Below, one piece after another: positions 51,271 through 59,242 of a stretch of 64,000 bases of DNA. Source of the stretch: REEB481 sp964586595 (GTDB lineage: Bacteria > Bacteroidota > Bacteroidia > NS11-12g > UBA955); assembly GCA_964586595.1 (NCBI GenBank), contig CAZPHB010000010.1, positions 38,539 through 102,538 of the forward strand, in the 5' to 3' direction. Each line of letters opens with the position of its first letter. The first letter of the stretch is position 1. The position numbers and the translations under genes were made by a program. The notes under the pieces were generated by a model that was not told the origin of the DNA, ran no database searches, and saw only the letters and a list, made by a program, of their open reading frames with translations.

Positions 51271-53229
51271 TTATTCTTTGATGAGTTTGATCCTTTGAAC
51301 GGTACTTCCTTCCTGTGCCTGAAGCATGTATTGTCCTGCGGCCAAATCCTGCAGCCTGAGGGTGAAAACCGGACCTTCGGATGCCGGGAAGCTGTGTTCC
51401 CACACGCTGCGTCCGCTCATGTCCATCACACGAACCACCACATTGGATCCGGGAATACGATCTGTCACGTCCAACAGGAAGATTCCTTTTGAAGGGTTGG
51501 GATAGAGGCGAAGTCCCTGAATAGGTTCAGGAGTTTCGAGGTTCAGGCTGCTGCCTACCGTGAAGCTCTTGATGATGTCCGAGCCGAAATCGGCGTTGAA
51601 ATTCTGCACCAATCCACCCGAATAACCATTGCGCAGTGAAATGATGCCCGCGCCGTCGGCAGTATTTGCCCACCAGTTCAACCCGTCTTCATTCAGCGGC
51701 AAGCTGGAAGGAGGAGTGCCGCGGTCGTCGAAAATGAAGGTGAAACATCCATGGTACAGTTGCACTGTATCGCGGTAAATGAACTGAGTTTTGTCAAAAC
51801 CACTTTTGGCGTGGATGATGTTGTTGTTGGCATCCAGGATGCGGTACGAATTTTCGCCGGGTGCGTTGTTGGTTTTGAAGTAAATAATGAGGCGGTCAGG
51901 ATAAACCGGTGGATAGCTGATGTTGGACCAGGCCAAATCATCCAAGGGATATTCATCTGCCGTTCCATTGGGTTGTGAACACTGCACTTCAAAGAATTTT
52001 GGGTTGCTGCCCCAATCGAAGAATCTTGGCAGATATACCGTATCGGCAGCACCATGTTCCAGGTTTCCGGTCCAGGTGTACACCGAGGGTTTATTGCCGC
52101 GTGTTCCATAGCTGATGTTCAGGCGGGTAAGCGCTGCGGCGCCCATGTTACGGATGACAACCACCGGCTCGCCGCAGATGGGGTTGTAGCGTCCGTTTTC
52201 TTTAGCCGTACTTGGCGCAAGAATGTCCCAGATGGCCGCATCATGTTGTTTGGCAATGGGGCCCATTTCTGCCACATAAGCCGTAATGCTGTAATTGCCA
52301 CCCGCTCCGAGTGTAGCGGCATATGGCTCCATGTTCAGTTTGAAGGTTTTCTCCCCGGGCTGAATGCTTTCCACAGCCACCTGATGTTCGCGTACCGGAG
52401 CTCCGGGGCACCAGCCGGCACGGTCATACAGCCAGGTTCCGGCCTGAGGGAACAAAGGGTTCGACCCGCAATCTTCATCCCAAACGTAGTTATCGCTGAT
52501 GCTGTTGCCATCCAGCAACAAGGTCCGGCGCTTTGCGCAAAACTCAGCACAGTTTTCGGTTTTGTCCATTCCATGGCCGGTTTGGATGACCTTGAATTTG
52601 AGTGCGGCAGCATTGGCCACTGGGGTGAATTTCTTCTCAGGAACAGCTTTGTTGAACGCTTCGTCGTTGCCATAAGGAGCACCCACCTGATACAACTGTT
52701 TCAGGTCGTACATCGGACGAATGGGGTCGCCTTCGATGCAGGTGAAATTCAGGGTAATCCTCCAGCCACGGTCGTTATTTGCTTCATAACCGGTATGCTC
52801 GTAGATGATTTCAACGCTGTCGCGCAGCAAAAAAGCATAATCGGTTAGGTCCATCCGCCACTTGAAGTTCCAGCCCTGAGACGCATCCCAATAGAATCCA
52901 TAAGGCGTGATGTAGCGTGCAATTTCCCATCCAAGGCTGTCGCGTTTGGCTCCGCGACGCTTGCCAATCAGGATCCGGTTGATGTAATCCCATTCGCCAC
53001 ATTTCAAACCGGGCGCGCATTCAAAGGTGAGGTCCAGATAAATTTTGCGCACCCCAACCGCCGCTGAAGGAAAAACCCCATAACCGCCATATCGTGTATG
53101 CCCAACGGACGGATTGGTTTTAATCACAACTTTATTGTGGGTGGTTACATTCAGGGTGTCACCATTCTTGGCAGTAACCGTGCATGCAGCGGCCAGCAAT
53201 GCGATAAAAAAGCTTATCGATGATTTCAT
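51271..53229 (-). CDS. PNGase F-like secreted protein with T9SS type A sorting tail
   Basis: 652 residues from ATG 53229 (MKSSISFFIALLAAACTVTA, a signal peptide; a cysteine at 16 could also be a lipobox). Residues about 70-290 match the two-domain fold of peptide-N-glycosidase F: FECAPGLKCGEWDYINRIL (W80-D81, the catalytic Asp position), ARYITPYG, DLKQLYQ, then AEFCAKRRTLLLDGN, DCGSNPLFPQAGTW and RAGWCPG. In PNGase F this aspartate cuts N-glycans from asparagine; the residue after it is Tyr here, not Arg. The middle is beta-sandwich; the C-terminus (GLRLYPNPSKGIFLLDVTD...LAAGQYMLQAQEG) is a T9SS signal. It heads a transcript with gmk and nadD. Confidence 0.8.
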   Translation of the reverse strand: MKSSISFFIALLAAACTVTAKNGDTLNVTTHNKVVIKTNPSVGHTRYGGYGVFPSAAVGVRKIYLDLTFECAPGLKCGEWDYINRILIGKRRGAKRDSLGWEIARYITPYGFYWDASQGWNFKWRMDLTDYAFLLRDSVEIIYEHTGYEANNDRGWRITLNFTCIEGDPIRPMYDLKQLYQVGAPYGNDEAFNKAVPEKKFTPVANAAALKFKVIQTGHGMDKTENCAEFCAKRRTLLLDGNSISDNYVWDEDCGSNPLFPQAGTWLYDRAGWCPGAPVREHQVAVESIQPGEKTFKLNMEPYAATLGAGGNYSITAYVAEMGPIAKQHDAAIWDILAPSTAKENGRYNPICGEPVVVIRNMGAAALTRLNISYGTRGNKPSVYTWTGNLEHGAADTVYLPRFFDWGSNPKFFEVQCSQPNGTADEYPLDDLAWSNISYPPVYPDRLIIYFKTNNAPGENSYRILDANNNIIHAKSGFDKTQFIYRDTVQLYHGCFTFIFDDRGTPPSSLPLNEDGLNWWANTADGAGIISLRNGYSGGLVQNFNADFGSDIIKSFTVGSSLNLETPEPIQGLRLYPNPSKGIFLLDVTDRIPGSNVVVRVMDMSGRSVWEHSFPASEGPVFTLRLQDLAAGQYMLQAQEGSTVQRIKLIKE

Positions 53230-53296
53230 AAATGATTCGCTAAACCACAAACCTAATAAAAACAGAAACAGAGGGCTGCAAATTCATCACAGTTTT

Positions 53297-53304
53297 TATC
53301 TTTG
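53297..53304 (+). promoter_or_regulatory. -7 box (TATCTTTG) of the CAU tRNA
   Basis: TATCTTTG lies 12 bases before the tRNA. The -33 region is not clear. Confidence 0.6.
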
Positions 53305-53316
53305 CACCCCGTTTTC

Positions 53317-53390
53317 GGGCTCTTAGCTCAGTAGGTTAGAGCAGCAGACTCATAATCTGCGGGTCGCTGGTTCGAGCCCAGCAGGGCCCA
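53317..53390 (+). tRNA. tRNA with CAU anticodon (Met or Ile2)
   Basis: 74-base cloverleaf: acceptor GGGCTCT/AGGGCCC (T5-G68 wobble), D arm GCTC...GAGC, anticodon stem CAGAC/TCTG-type around loop CTCATAA (anticodon CAT), T arm GCTGG-TTCGAGC-CCAGC, discriminator A, no encoded CCA. It is not initiator tRNA, which lacks this first pair pattern. It could be elongator Met or lysidine-modified Ile2; the TTAGCTCAG and GTCGCTGG blocks resemble E. coli Ile2 more than Met. Confidence 0.93.
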
Positions 53391-53540
53391 CTTCTCCCCA
53401 AACCGCAGTCTTTCCCGGTGAACGATTGCGGTTTTTTCTTTTGGTACTGATTCCGTTTGTCTGTGCTTTGACAATGCCTTGGCGATTTGCATCTGAAACC
53501 ACGTTCTTTGCGGAAAATTTAAGTACCAGCCTATCAAAAC

Positions 53541-54770
53541 ATGAACAAAATAAAAGTTGCCAATCCTGTCGTGGAAATGGACGGGGACGAAATGACCAGG
53601 ATCATCTGGCGGTTTATCAAAGACAAATTAATTCTTCCTTACCTCGATGTGGACATTCGTTACTACGACCTGGGCATGGAGCACCGCGATGCCACCAATG
53701 ATCAGGTAACCGTTGACGCAGCCGAGGCCGTGAAACAATTCAATGTGGGCATCAAGTGTGCCACCATTACCCCTGATGAAGCAAGGGTGAAGGAGTTTAA
53801 CCTGAAGCAAATGTGGAGGAGCCCGAACGGAACCATCAGGAACATCCTCGACGGTACGGTGTTTCGTGAACCAATCGTGTGCAGCAATGTTCCGCGGCTT
53901 GTGCCCAATTGGACGGCACCTATTTGTATTGGCCGCCATGCCTTCGGCGATCAGTACCGCGCTACCGATTTTGTAACCAAGGGCAAAGGAAAGCTTACCG
54001 TGAAATTTGAAGGGGAAGACGGAACCGTTCAGGAATACGAAGTGTACAACTTTAAAGGCGACGGCGTGGCCCTGACCATGTACAATACCGACGACAGCAT
54101 CCGCGGCTTCGCGCAAAGCTGCTTCAACATGGCGCTGACCAAAGGATGGCCGCTCTATCTTTCCACCAAGAACACCATCCTGAAAAAATATGATGGCCGC
54201 TTCAAAGACATCTTCGAACAAGTTTATCAGGAAGAATTCAAGGCAAAATTCGAAGCAGCGGGAATTACCTACGAACACCGCCTGATTGACGATATGGTGG
54301 CCAGCGCCCTGAAATGGAACGGGAATTTCGTTTGGGCATGTAAGAACTATGATGGCGATGTGCAAAGTGATACAGTAGCCCAGGGTTTTGGCTCTTTAGG
54401 TCTGATGACCAGCGTGCTGGTTACACCCGATGGCAAAACCGTTGAAGCAGAAGCTGCACACGGAACGGTTACACGGCATTACCGCATGCACCAGCAAGGC
54501 AAAAAAACCAGCACCAACCCAATCGCTAGCATCTTTGCCTGGACCCGTGGACTGGAACATCGTGGCAAGCTGGACGGGAACGAGGCGCTGATCAACTTCT
54601 GCAAAACCCTTGAACAGGTTTGCATCGACGTGGTTGAAAGTGGCCGCATGACCAAAGATCTGGCTGTGTGCATCTATGGCAACGAGGTAACAGGCGACCA
54701 GTACATGCATACCGAAGATTTCCTGGAAGCGCTGGATGCTGAATTAAACAGCCGACTTTCAAAAGTGTGA
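53541..54770 (+). CDS. icd: NADP-dependent isocitrate dehydrogenase (eukaryote-like type)
   Basis: Oxidatively decarboxylates isocitrate to 2-oxoglutarate, making NADPH. 409 residues of the type II group: VEMDGDEMTRIIWRFIKDKLI (D-E-M-T-R), CATITPDEARVKEFNLKQMWRSPNGTIRNILDGTVFREPI, then DDMVASALKWNGNFVWACKNYDGDVQSD and EAAHGTVTRHYRMHQQGKKTSTNPIASIFAWTRGL. The R-x-K and SxNGTIRN sites and catalytic Tyr/Lys region are present. It stands alone between the tRNA and a strong terminator. Confidence 0.97.
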   Translation: MNKIKVANPVVEMDGDEMTRIIWRFIKDKLILPYLDVDIRYYDLGMEHRDATNDQVTVDAAEAVKQFNVGIKCATITPDEARVKEFNLKQMWRSPNGTIRNILDGTVFREPIVCSNVPRLVPNWTAPICIGRHAFGDQYRATDFVTKGKGKLTVKFEGEDGTVQEYEVYNFKGDGVALTMYNTDDSIRGFAQSCFNMALTKGWPLYLSTKNTILKKYDGRFKDIFEQVYQEEFKAKFEAAGITYEHRLIDDMVASALKWNGNFVWACKNYDGDVQSDTVAQGFGSLGLMTSVLVTPDGKTVEAEAAHGTVTRHYRMHQQGKKTSTNPIASIFAWTRGLEHRGKLDGNEALINFCKTLEQVCIDVVESGRMTKDLAVCIYGNEVTGDQYMHTEDFLEALDAELNSRLSKV

Positions 54771-54793
54771 TGTTCCACCATACGTGAAATTGA

Positions 54794-54823
54794 AAGCCCT
54801 GCAGCAATGCGGGGCTTTTTTTT
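54794..54823 (+). terminator. Strong terminator after icd
   Basis: 10-base stem AAGCCCTGCA/TGCGGGGCTT capped by a GCAA tetraloop, then eight T residues. Confidence 0.88.
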
Positions 54824-54848
54824 GGCATAGCCTTTGAAACATTGAGGG

Positions 54849-54856
54849 AAGGAGGT
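54849..54856 (+). promoter_or_regulatory. Unusually strong Shine-Dalgarno (AAGGAGGT)
   Basis: AAGGAGGT is followed by 7 bases and ATG 54864. Other starts in the window lack such a site, as is normal for Bacteroidota, where the ribosome's anti-SD is largely unused. The following AGGTA-C-TACCT mini-palindrome could mask it. Confidence 0.6.
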
Positions 54857-54863
54857 ACTACCT

Positions 54864-55196
54864 ATGAAAACTTGGAAATGGATGAAATTGATGTTGTTGA
54901 TGGGTTTGGGAACGTCCATTCGTGCACAACAGCCTGTTGCCGCAGATTTGCAGCTTCAGGTGCAGCCCAATCCTGCGCATCACTACGCCACCGCTCATTT
55001 TGAAGTTCCTGCAGGCCGTGGCAGTGTTTCCTTGTTCAATTTAGTCGGACAGAAAGTACGGCCATCTGTTCCTTTCACTTCTGAAGGCGGATCGGGCAGT
55101 GTGGTGCTTGACCTCAATGGATTGCCGGCGGGTGTTTACCTCGTTCGATTGCAGCAAAACCAGCAGATGGCGGTTCGACGCCTTACCGTGCAGTAA
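54864..55196 (+). CDS. Minimal T9SS protein: signal peptide plus type A sorting domain
   Basis: Only 110 residues. Signal peptide MKTWKWMKLMLLMGLGTSIRAQ (1-22), about 10 residues of linker, then a complete type A sorting domain: LQVQPNPAHHYATAHFEVP, VSLFNLVGQKVRPS, LDLNGLPAGVYLVRLQQNQQ. No cargo domain is present. The gene sits alone between two terminators, with a rare strong Shine-Dalgarno. A stand-alone sorting tail could be a decoy, a T9SS-linked anchor, or a regulator of secretion; it may also be a gene whose body was lost. Confidence 0.72.
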   Translation: MKTWKWMKLMLLMGLGTSIRAQQPVAADLQLQVQPNPAHHYATAHFEVPAGRGSVSLFNLVGQKVRPSVPFTSEGGSGSVVLDLNGLPAGVYLVRLQQNQQMAVRRLTVQ

Positions 55197-55224
55197 AAAG
55201 GTTCATTTTTTGGTCGTTTGCCGC

Positions 55225-55256
55225 GGGTAACTCAAAGAATTACCCACCGTTTTTTT
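55225..55256 (+). terminator. Probable terminator after the mini T9SS gene
   Basis: Stem GGGTAA/TTACCC with a 9-base loop, four more bases, then seven T residues. Confidence 0.55.
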
Positions 55257-55294
55257 GTGGTTTGTATTAAAATAAGTTATTTAGCGTCTTCTAC

Positions 55295-58003
55295 ATGAAT
55301 CAGACGCAATCCGGTAGCGACAAGATGAAAGTGATCCGAAAAAACCGTGCCTCCGCCGCAATGGTGACGCTGGCCTTTGCAGGCCTGGCAATCACCGCCC
55401 TGCTTACACAATCCTTTGCATGCGGAACCAGCATGAAAGTAGCGAAAGAGTCTTACCAGCGCAGAATGTACAGACAGGCTGCTGATCAGTTTGTTGCCGT
55501 AGCATCTGCCAAGAAAACAGGTAAAGAAACCAAACAGGAAGCAACTTTGCTTGCTGCAGAAAGCTACCGAATGGCCAACCAGTTTGAAATGGCCCGCAAA
55601 TGGTACGAAAGAGCCCTGCGCAAAGAACCTAAAAACACCCGTGCCCTGCTGATGAGCGGCATCATCCTGCAAAAACAGGAAAAGTACCGTGAGGCCATGG
55701 ACATGTTCGACAAATACCTGCAGGAAGTGCCAGGGGATTCTATGGCCCTGAGGAAAAAAATGGGCTGTGAATTGGCACTCCGCTGGACTCCCGATTCCTC
55801 CCGCTTCAAGGTGTCTGAATTTAAAATTGCCAATACCCGTCAGAGTGATTACGCTCCGATGATTGCTTCTAAAAATGACAACCTGATGTACATCACCTCC
55901 GACCGTGAAGGTGGTATTTCCAAACGCATGTATGGCTGGACCGGCGATTGGTACACAGACATCTGGATGCTGGAACTGAAAGGTAAAAAAGATAAAGCAA
56001 AATGGAATAAGCCTGTGCTGATTAATGGCGCCAATACCAAATTCAACGATGGTGTGGTAAACTTCAATACCAATTTTCAAACCATGTACTTCACACAGTG
56101 CAACGGTGCGAGCGGTAAGGAACGCCAATGTAAAATATATTCGGTCCAAAAAGTTGGCGATGGCTGGGGCGAACCCGTGCTCATGCCGTTCTGCACAGAC
56201 AGCTTCAACTACGGCCATCCCGGTCTTACTGAAGATGGAAACAAAATGTACTTCGCCAGCGACCGGCCCGGCGGGTTTGGCGGCTACGATATTTGGGTCA
56301 GCGATTATACCAAGCGCGGAAAAACCTGGAGTGAACCCACCAACCTCGGTGCACAAATCAACACCGAATCCAACGAAATGTATCCTTACTGGAACAAACA
56401 CGAAAATGAGCTGCTGTTCAGCTCCAACGGTTTGCCCGGCATGGGTGGTCTGGATATCTTCCGCGCAAAGCCTACCGAAAGTGTAGTGGCATGGGAAGAA
56501 GTTGAAAACCTGAAAGAACCCATCAACAGCGGAGGAGATGATTTTGGCATCACCTTCGATGAGAAGAAAGCCACACATGGATTCTTCAGTTCCAACCGCA
56601 GCGAAGGGGGTAAAAAGAGCGATGACAACATCTACGAGTTTACCGTTGAACCTTTGGTGTTTACCCTGAGTGGCATTGTTACAGACTGTGAAACCAAGTT
56701 GCCCCTGCGCGGAGCTACAGTGGTGATCATCAATGACCGTGATACCAGCAAGCTGCGCATCAAAACCGACGAAATGGGTTATTACAAGGTGGATTTGAAA
56801 GTCCAAACTTCTTACGAAGTGCAGGCCGTGTTCCCGGAGAAATACTACTTTGAATCAGGAAGACCCATCCAGAAAACAACCCGTGGACTGAAGCGCAGCG
56901 CCGACCTCAAACAGGATTTCTGTCTGCGTAACCCGCTCACCACCATCATCGTACTTCCCATCTATTACGACCTGGATAAAGCTAACATCCGTCCGGATGC
57001 ACAGCGTGTGTTGGATGAGTTCGCAGAAAACGTGATGAAGAAATATCCCAAACTCACCATCGAGCTTGGTTCTCATACGGATTGCCGCGCAACCGCAGAG
57101 TACAACGTAAATCTGTCCAACCGCCGTGCCGACAGCGCCGTAGCGTACCTTGTGAAGAAAGGTATTGACGAGCGCCGTATGGTGTTCAAAGGTTACGGTG
57201 AAACAGAGCTGATGAACGATTGTAAATGCGAAGGAAGCGCTGTTACCGGAATGACCCGCTACCGCGGGCGCGATGCCAAGTTGGGCATCGATTCTACCCG
57301 GAAACTGATCGTTGAAGAAATCAACGGAAGTTTCGTTTCCCGATACGAAGAATACAGGCCTTCTGAAGTCAGGGTGATGAATGGTGTGAGGTATGTACCT
57401 TGTGACGAATTCCAGCATCAGCAGAACCGTCGTACCACCATCAAATTCACAAGTACAGATTTTGACCCCAATGTGAAGGTAGCGCCCTCCGGCGATTTGA
57501 ACAATGCGAACAAAGGCACCGAGTCTGTTGACAGCGTTCGCCCTCAGGCACCTGCCGGTCCTGTAATTGATGAGAGCAATGCCACCCGTGTGAAAGTGGT
57601 TACCGAAGGCAACCGCAAATTCATCAACGGTATGGTGAACGACAAAGAACCCATGAAGTGGAACTTTGATCTGGTTGGCCGCACCACCGCTGTGCCCGAA
57701 GATGTAGTGAAAGCCTGGTATGAACAGAAAATCATCACCAAAGCAGACTTCCTGGAAGGGGATAAAATTCAGTTGAAAGACGGAACCAAGCTGCCCAGCA
57801 AAGTATTTGAGTTGAAGAAGGTAGAAATCGCAGGATATACCCTTGAAATGGTGAAAATCACCATCTCCGATAAGGTTGAATTCCCCACGCTCGGAAAAAG
57901 CGCGTTTAAAGATTTCAGACCTGAATCTTATGAGAAAGACGGAACCTTGGTGCTGATTCCCAAAAAGGTGAAAAAGCCGGTGGAACCCAAACCCACGGAA
58001 TAA
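55295..58003 (+). CDS. PorE-like T9SS lipoprotein (TPR, PD40 propeller, CarboxypepD, OmpA)
   Basis: 902 residues. The order matches PorE of the type IX secretion system: signal with possible lipobox (SFAC), TPR helices about 45-140 (YRRAADQF, ARKWYERALRKEP), PD40 propeller about 175-435 (MYITSDREGG, MYFASDRPGGFGGYDIW, FSSNGLPGMGGLDIF), carboxypeptidase-like domain about 455-545, then OmpA C-domain (YYDLDKANIRPDAQRVLDEF, LGSHTDCRATAEYNV, LSNRRADSAVAYL) that holds peptidoglycan. PorE is thought to anchor the T9SS ring to the cell wall. A 60-residue insert splits the OmpA domain, and 170 extra residues follow. ATG 55325 (MKVIRKNR) is the alternative start. Long minus-strand frames here are shadows. 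Confidence 0.85.
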   Translation: MNQTQSGSDKMKVIRKNRASAAMVTLAFAGLAITALLTQSFACGTSMKVAKESYQRRMYRQAADQFVAVASAKKTGKETKQEATLLAAESYRMANQFEMARKWYERALRKEPKNTRALLMSGIILQKQEKYREAMDMFDKYLQEVPGDSMALRKKMGCELALRWTPDSSRFKVSEFKIANTRQSDYAPMIASKNDNLMYITSDREGGISKRMYGWTGDWYTDIWMLELKGKKDKAKWNKPVLINGANTKFNDGVVNFNTNFQTMYFTQCNGASGKERQCKIYSVQKVGDGWGEPVLMPFCTDSFNYGHPGLTEDGNKMYFASDRPGGFGGYDIWVSDYTKRGKTWSEPTNLGAQINTESNEMYPYWNKHENELLFSSNGLPGMGGLDIFRAKPTESVVAWEEVENLKEPINSGGDDFGITFDEKKATHGFFSSNRSEGGKKSDDNIYEFTVEPLVFTLSGIVTDCETKLPLRGATVVIINDRDTSKLRIKTDEMGYYKVDLKVQTSYEVQAVFPEKYYFESGRPIQKTTRGLKRSADLKQDFCLRNPLTTIIVLPIYYDLDKANIRPDAQRVLDEFAENVMKKYPKLTIELGSHTDCRATAEYNVNLSNRRADSAVAYLVKKGIDERRMVFKGYGETELMNDCKCEGSAVTGMTRYRGRDAKLGIDSTRKLIVEEINGSFVSRYEEYRPSEVRVMNGVRYVPCDEFQHQQNRRTTIKFTSTDFDPNVKVAPSGDLNNANKGTESVDSVRPQAPAGPVIDESNATRVKVVTEGNRKFINGMVNDKEPMKWNFDLVGRTTAVPEDVVKAWYEQKIITKADFLEGDKIQLKDGTKLPSKVFELKKVEIAGYTLEMVKITISDKVEFPTLGKSAFKDFRPESYEKDGTLVLIPKKVKKPVEPKPTE

Positions 58004-58022
58004 ACGTTTACAAATGCATAGG

Positions 58023-58048
58023 AAAGGAGGCTTCGGCCTCCTTTTTTT
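58023..58048 (+). terminator. Terminator after the porE-like gene
   Basis: Stem AAAGGAGGC/GCCTCCTTT with a stable TTCG tetraloop, then a T run. Confidence 0.86.
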
Positions 58049-58060
58049 ATGACCGACAAT

Positions 58061-58068
58061 TACCTTTG
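58061..58068 (+). promoter_or_regulatory. -7 box (TACCTTTG) very close to the purM start
   Basis: TACCTTTG ends 4 bases before the GTG start of purM, so transcription would begin at or next to the start codon: a leaderless message. A -33 TTTG is not evident. Confidence 0.45.
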
Positions 58069-58072
58069 AGCT

Positions 58073-59242
58073 GTGGATCAGGATAAATACGCGTTAAGGG
58101 GCGTTTCTTCCCAAAAAGAAGACGTACATAAGGCAATTGCAGGCATTGACAAAGGCCTGTTTCCCGCTGCATTTTGTAAGGTGATTCCTGATTTTCTGGG
58201 AAATGATCCGGAATACTGTGCTGTGGTACATGCAGATGGTGCCGGCACCAAAAGTTCCCTCGCGTATATGTACTGGCGTGAAACCGGCGACCTGTCCGTT
58301 TGGCATGGCATTGCACAAGATGCCATCGTGATGAATACCGACGACTTGCTTTGTGTGGGCATCTACGACGGCATGCTGTTGAGCAGCACAATTGGGCGCA
58401 ACAAACACTTGATTCCCGGAGAAGTAGTCAGTGCCATCATTGAAGGAACCGAACAATTTTGTGCCAACATGCGCGACCTCGGGATAGGCATACACACCAC
58501 GGGTGGAGAAACGGCCGATCTGGGTGATGTGGTGCGCACCGTTGTGGTGGACAGCACCCTGGTGGCCCGGGTTCCTCGCAAACAAATCATCAGCACCGAG
58601 GGCATTCGGCCCGGAATGTGCATCGTTGGCCTGGCAAGCTATGGGAAAGCCAGCTATGAACGGGAATATAACGGCGGTATGGGCAGCAATGGCCTGACCA
58701 GCGCCCGTCATGATGTGTTCAGCAGTGTGTACCGTGAACGTTTCCCTGAAAGTTATGATCCGCGCACACCCGAGCAGGTGGTGTACAGTGGTACGCGTTT
58801 GCTTACAGATCCGGTTCCCGATACGCCCCTAAATGCAGGGAAATTGGTGCTTTCACCCACCAGAACCTATGCGCCCGTGATGCGTGAAATATTGCGTGAA
58901 TTGGCACCGGTCATCGGTGGAATCATCCATTGCAGCGGCGGCGGGCAAACCAAAATTCTGCACTTCCTGAAAGAAGGTCATGTGGTCAAAGATCAATTGT
59001 TGCCAATTCCCCCGCTGTTTCATTTAATACAACAGGAAAGCGGAACGCCGTGGAAAGAAATGTTCCGCGTGTTCAATATGGGCCACCGCATGGAAATTTA
59101 TCTGCCCGAGGCATATGCACATCAGGTAATCAGCATCGCTCATAGCTTTGGCATTGATGCCGGCATCATCGGTCAGGTACTTCCTTCTGAAAAGCCTGAA
59201 TTAACCATCAGCGGAGCGTTTGGCAATCTTCAATATTCATGA
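58073..59242 (+). CDS. purM: Phosphoribosylformylglycinamidine cyclo-ligase (AIR synthase)
   Basis: Closes the imidazole ring of purines, turning FGAM to AIR with ATP. 389 residues, the longer Bacteroidota type. Start GTG 58073 (MDQDKYALRGVSSQ). Signatures: VHADGAGTKSSLAYMYWRETG, DAIVMNTDDLLCVGIYDGML, GIGIHTTGGETADLGDVVRT and FRVFNMGHRMEIYL (the FNMGH motif is family-wide). It opens a two-gene transcript with the next gene (ATGA overlap). purE is at 2800. Confidence 0.95.
   Translation: MDQDKYALRGVSSQKEDVHKAIAGIDKGLFPAAFCKVIPDFLGNDPEYCAVVHADGAGTKSSLAYMYWRETGDLSVWHGIAQDAIVMNTDDLLCVGIYDGMLLSSTIGRNKHLIPGEVVSAIIEGTEQFCANMRDLGIGIHTTGGETADLGDVVRTVVVDSTLVARVPRKQIISTEGIRPGMCIVGLASYGKASYEREYNGGMGSNGLTSARHDVFSSVYRERFPESYDPRTPEQVVYSGTRLLTDPVPDTPLNAGKLVLSPTRTYAPVMREILRELAPVIGGIIHCSGGGQTKILHFLKEGHVVKDQLLPIPPLFHLIQQESGTPWKEMFRVFNMGHRMEIYLPEAYAHQVISIAHSFGIDAGIIGQVLPSEKPELTISGAFGNLQYS

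Noticed and set aside
55277..56806. 509-residue open frame on the minus strand
   Set aside because: Antisense to the PorE-like gene; no domain, composition typical of a shadow frame.
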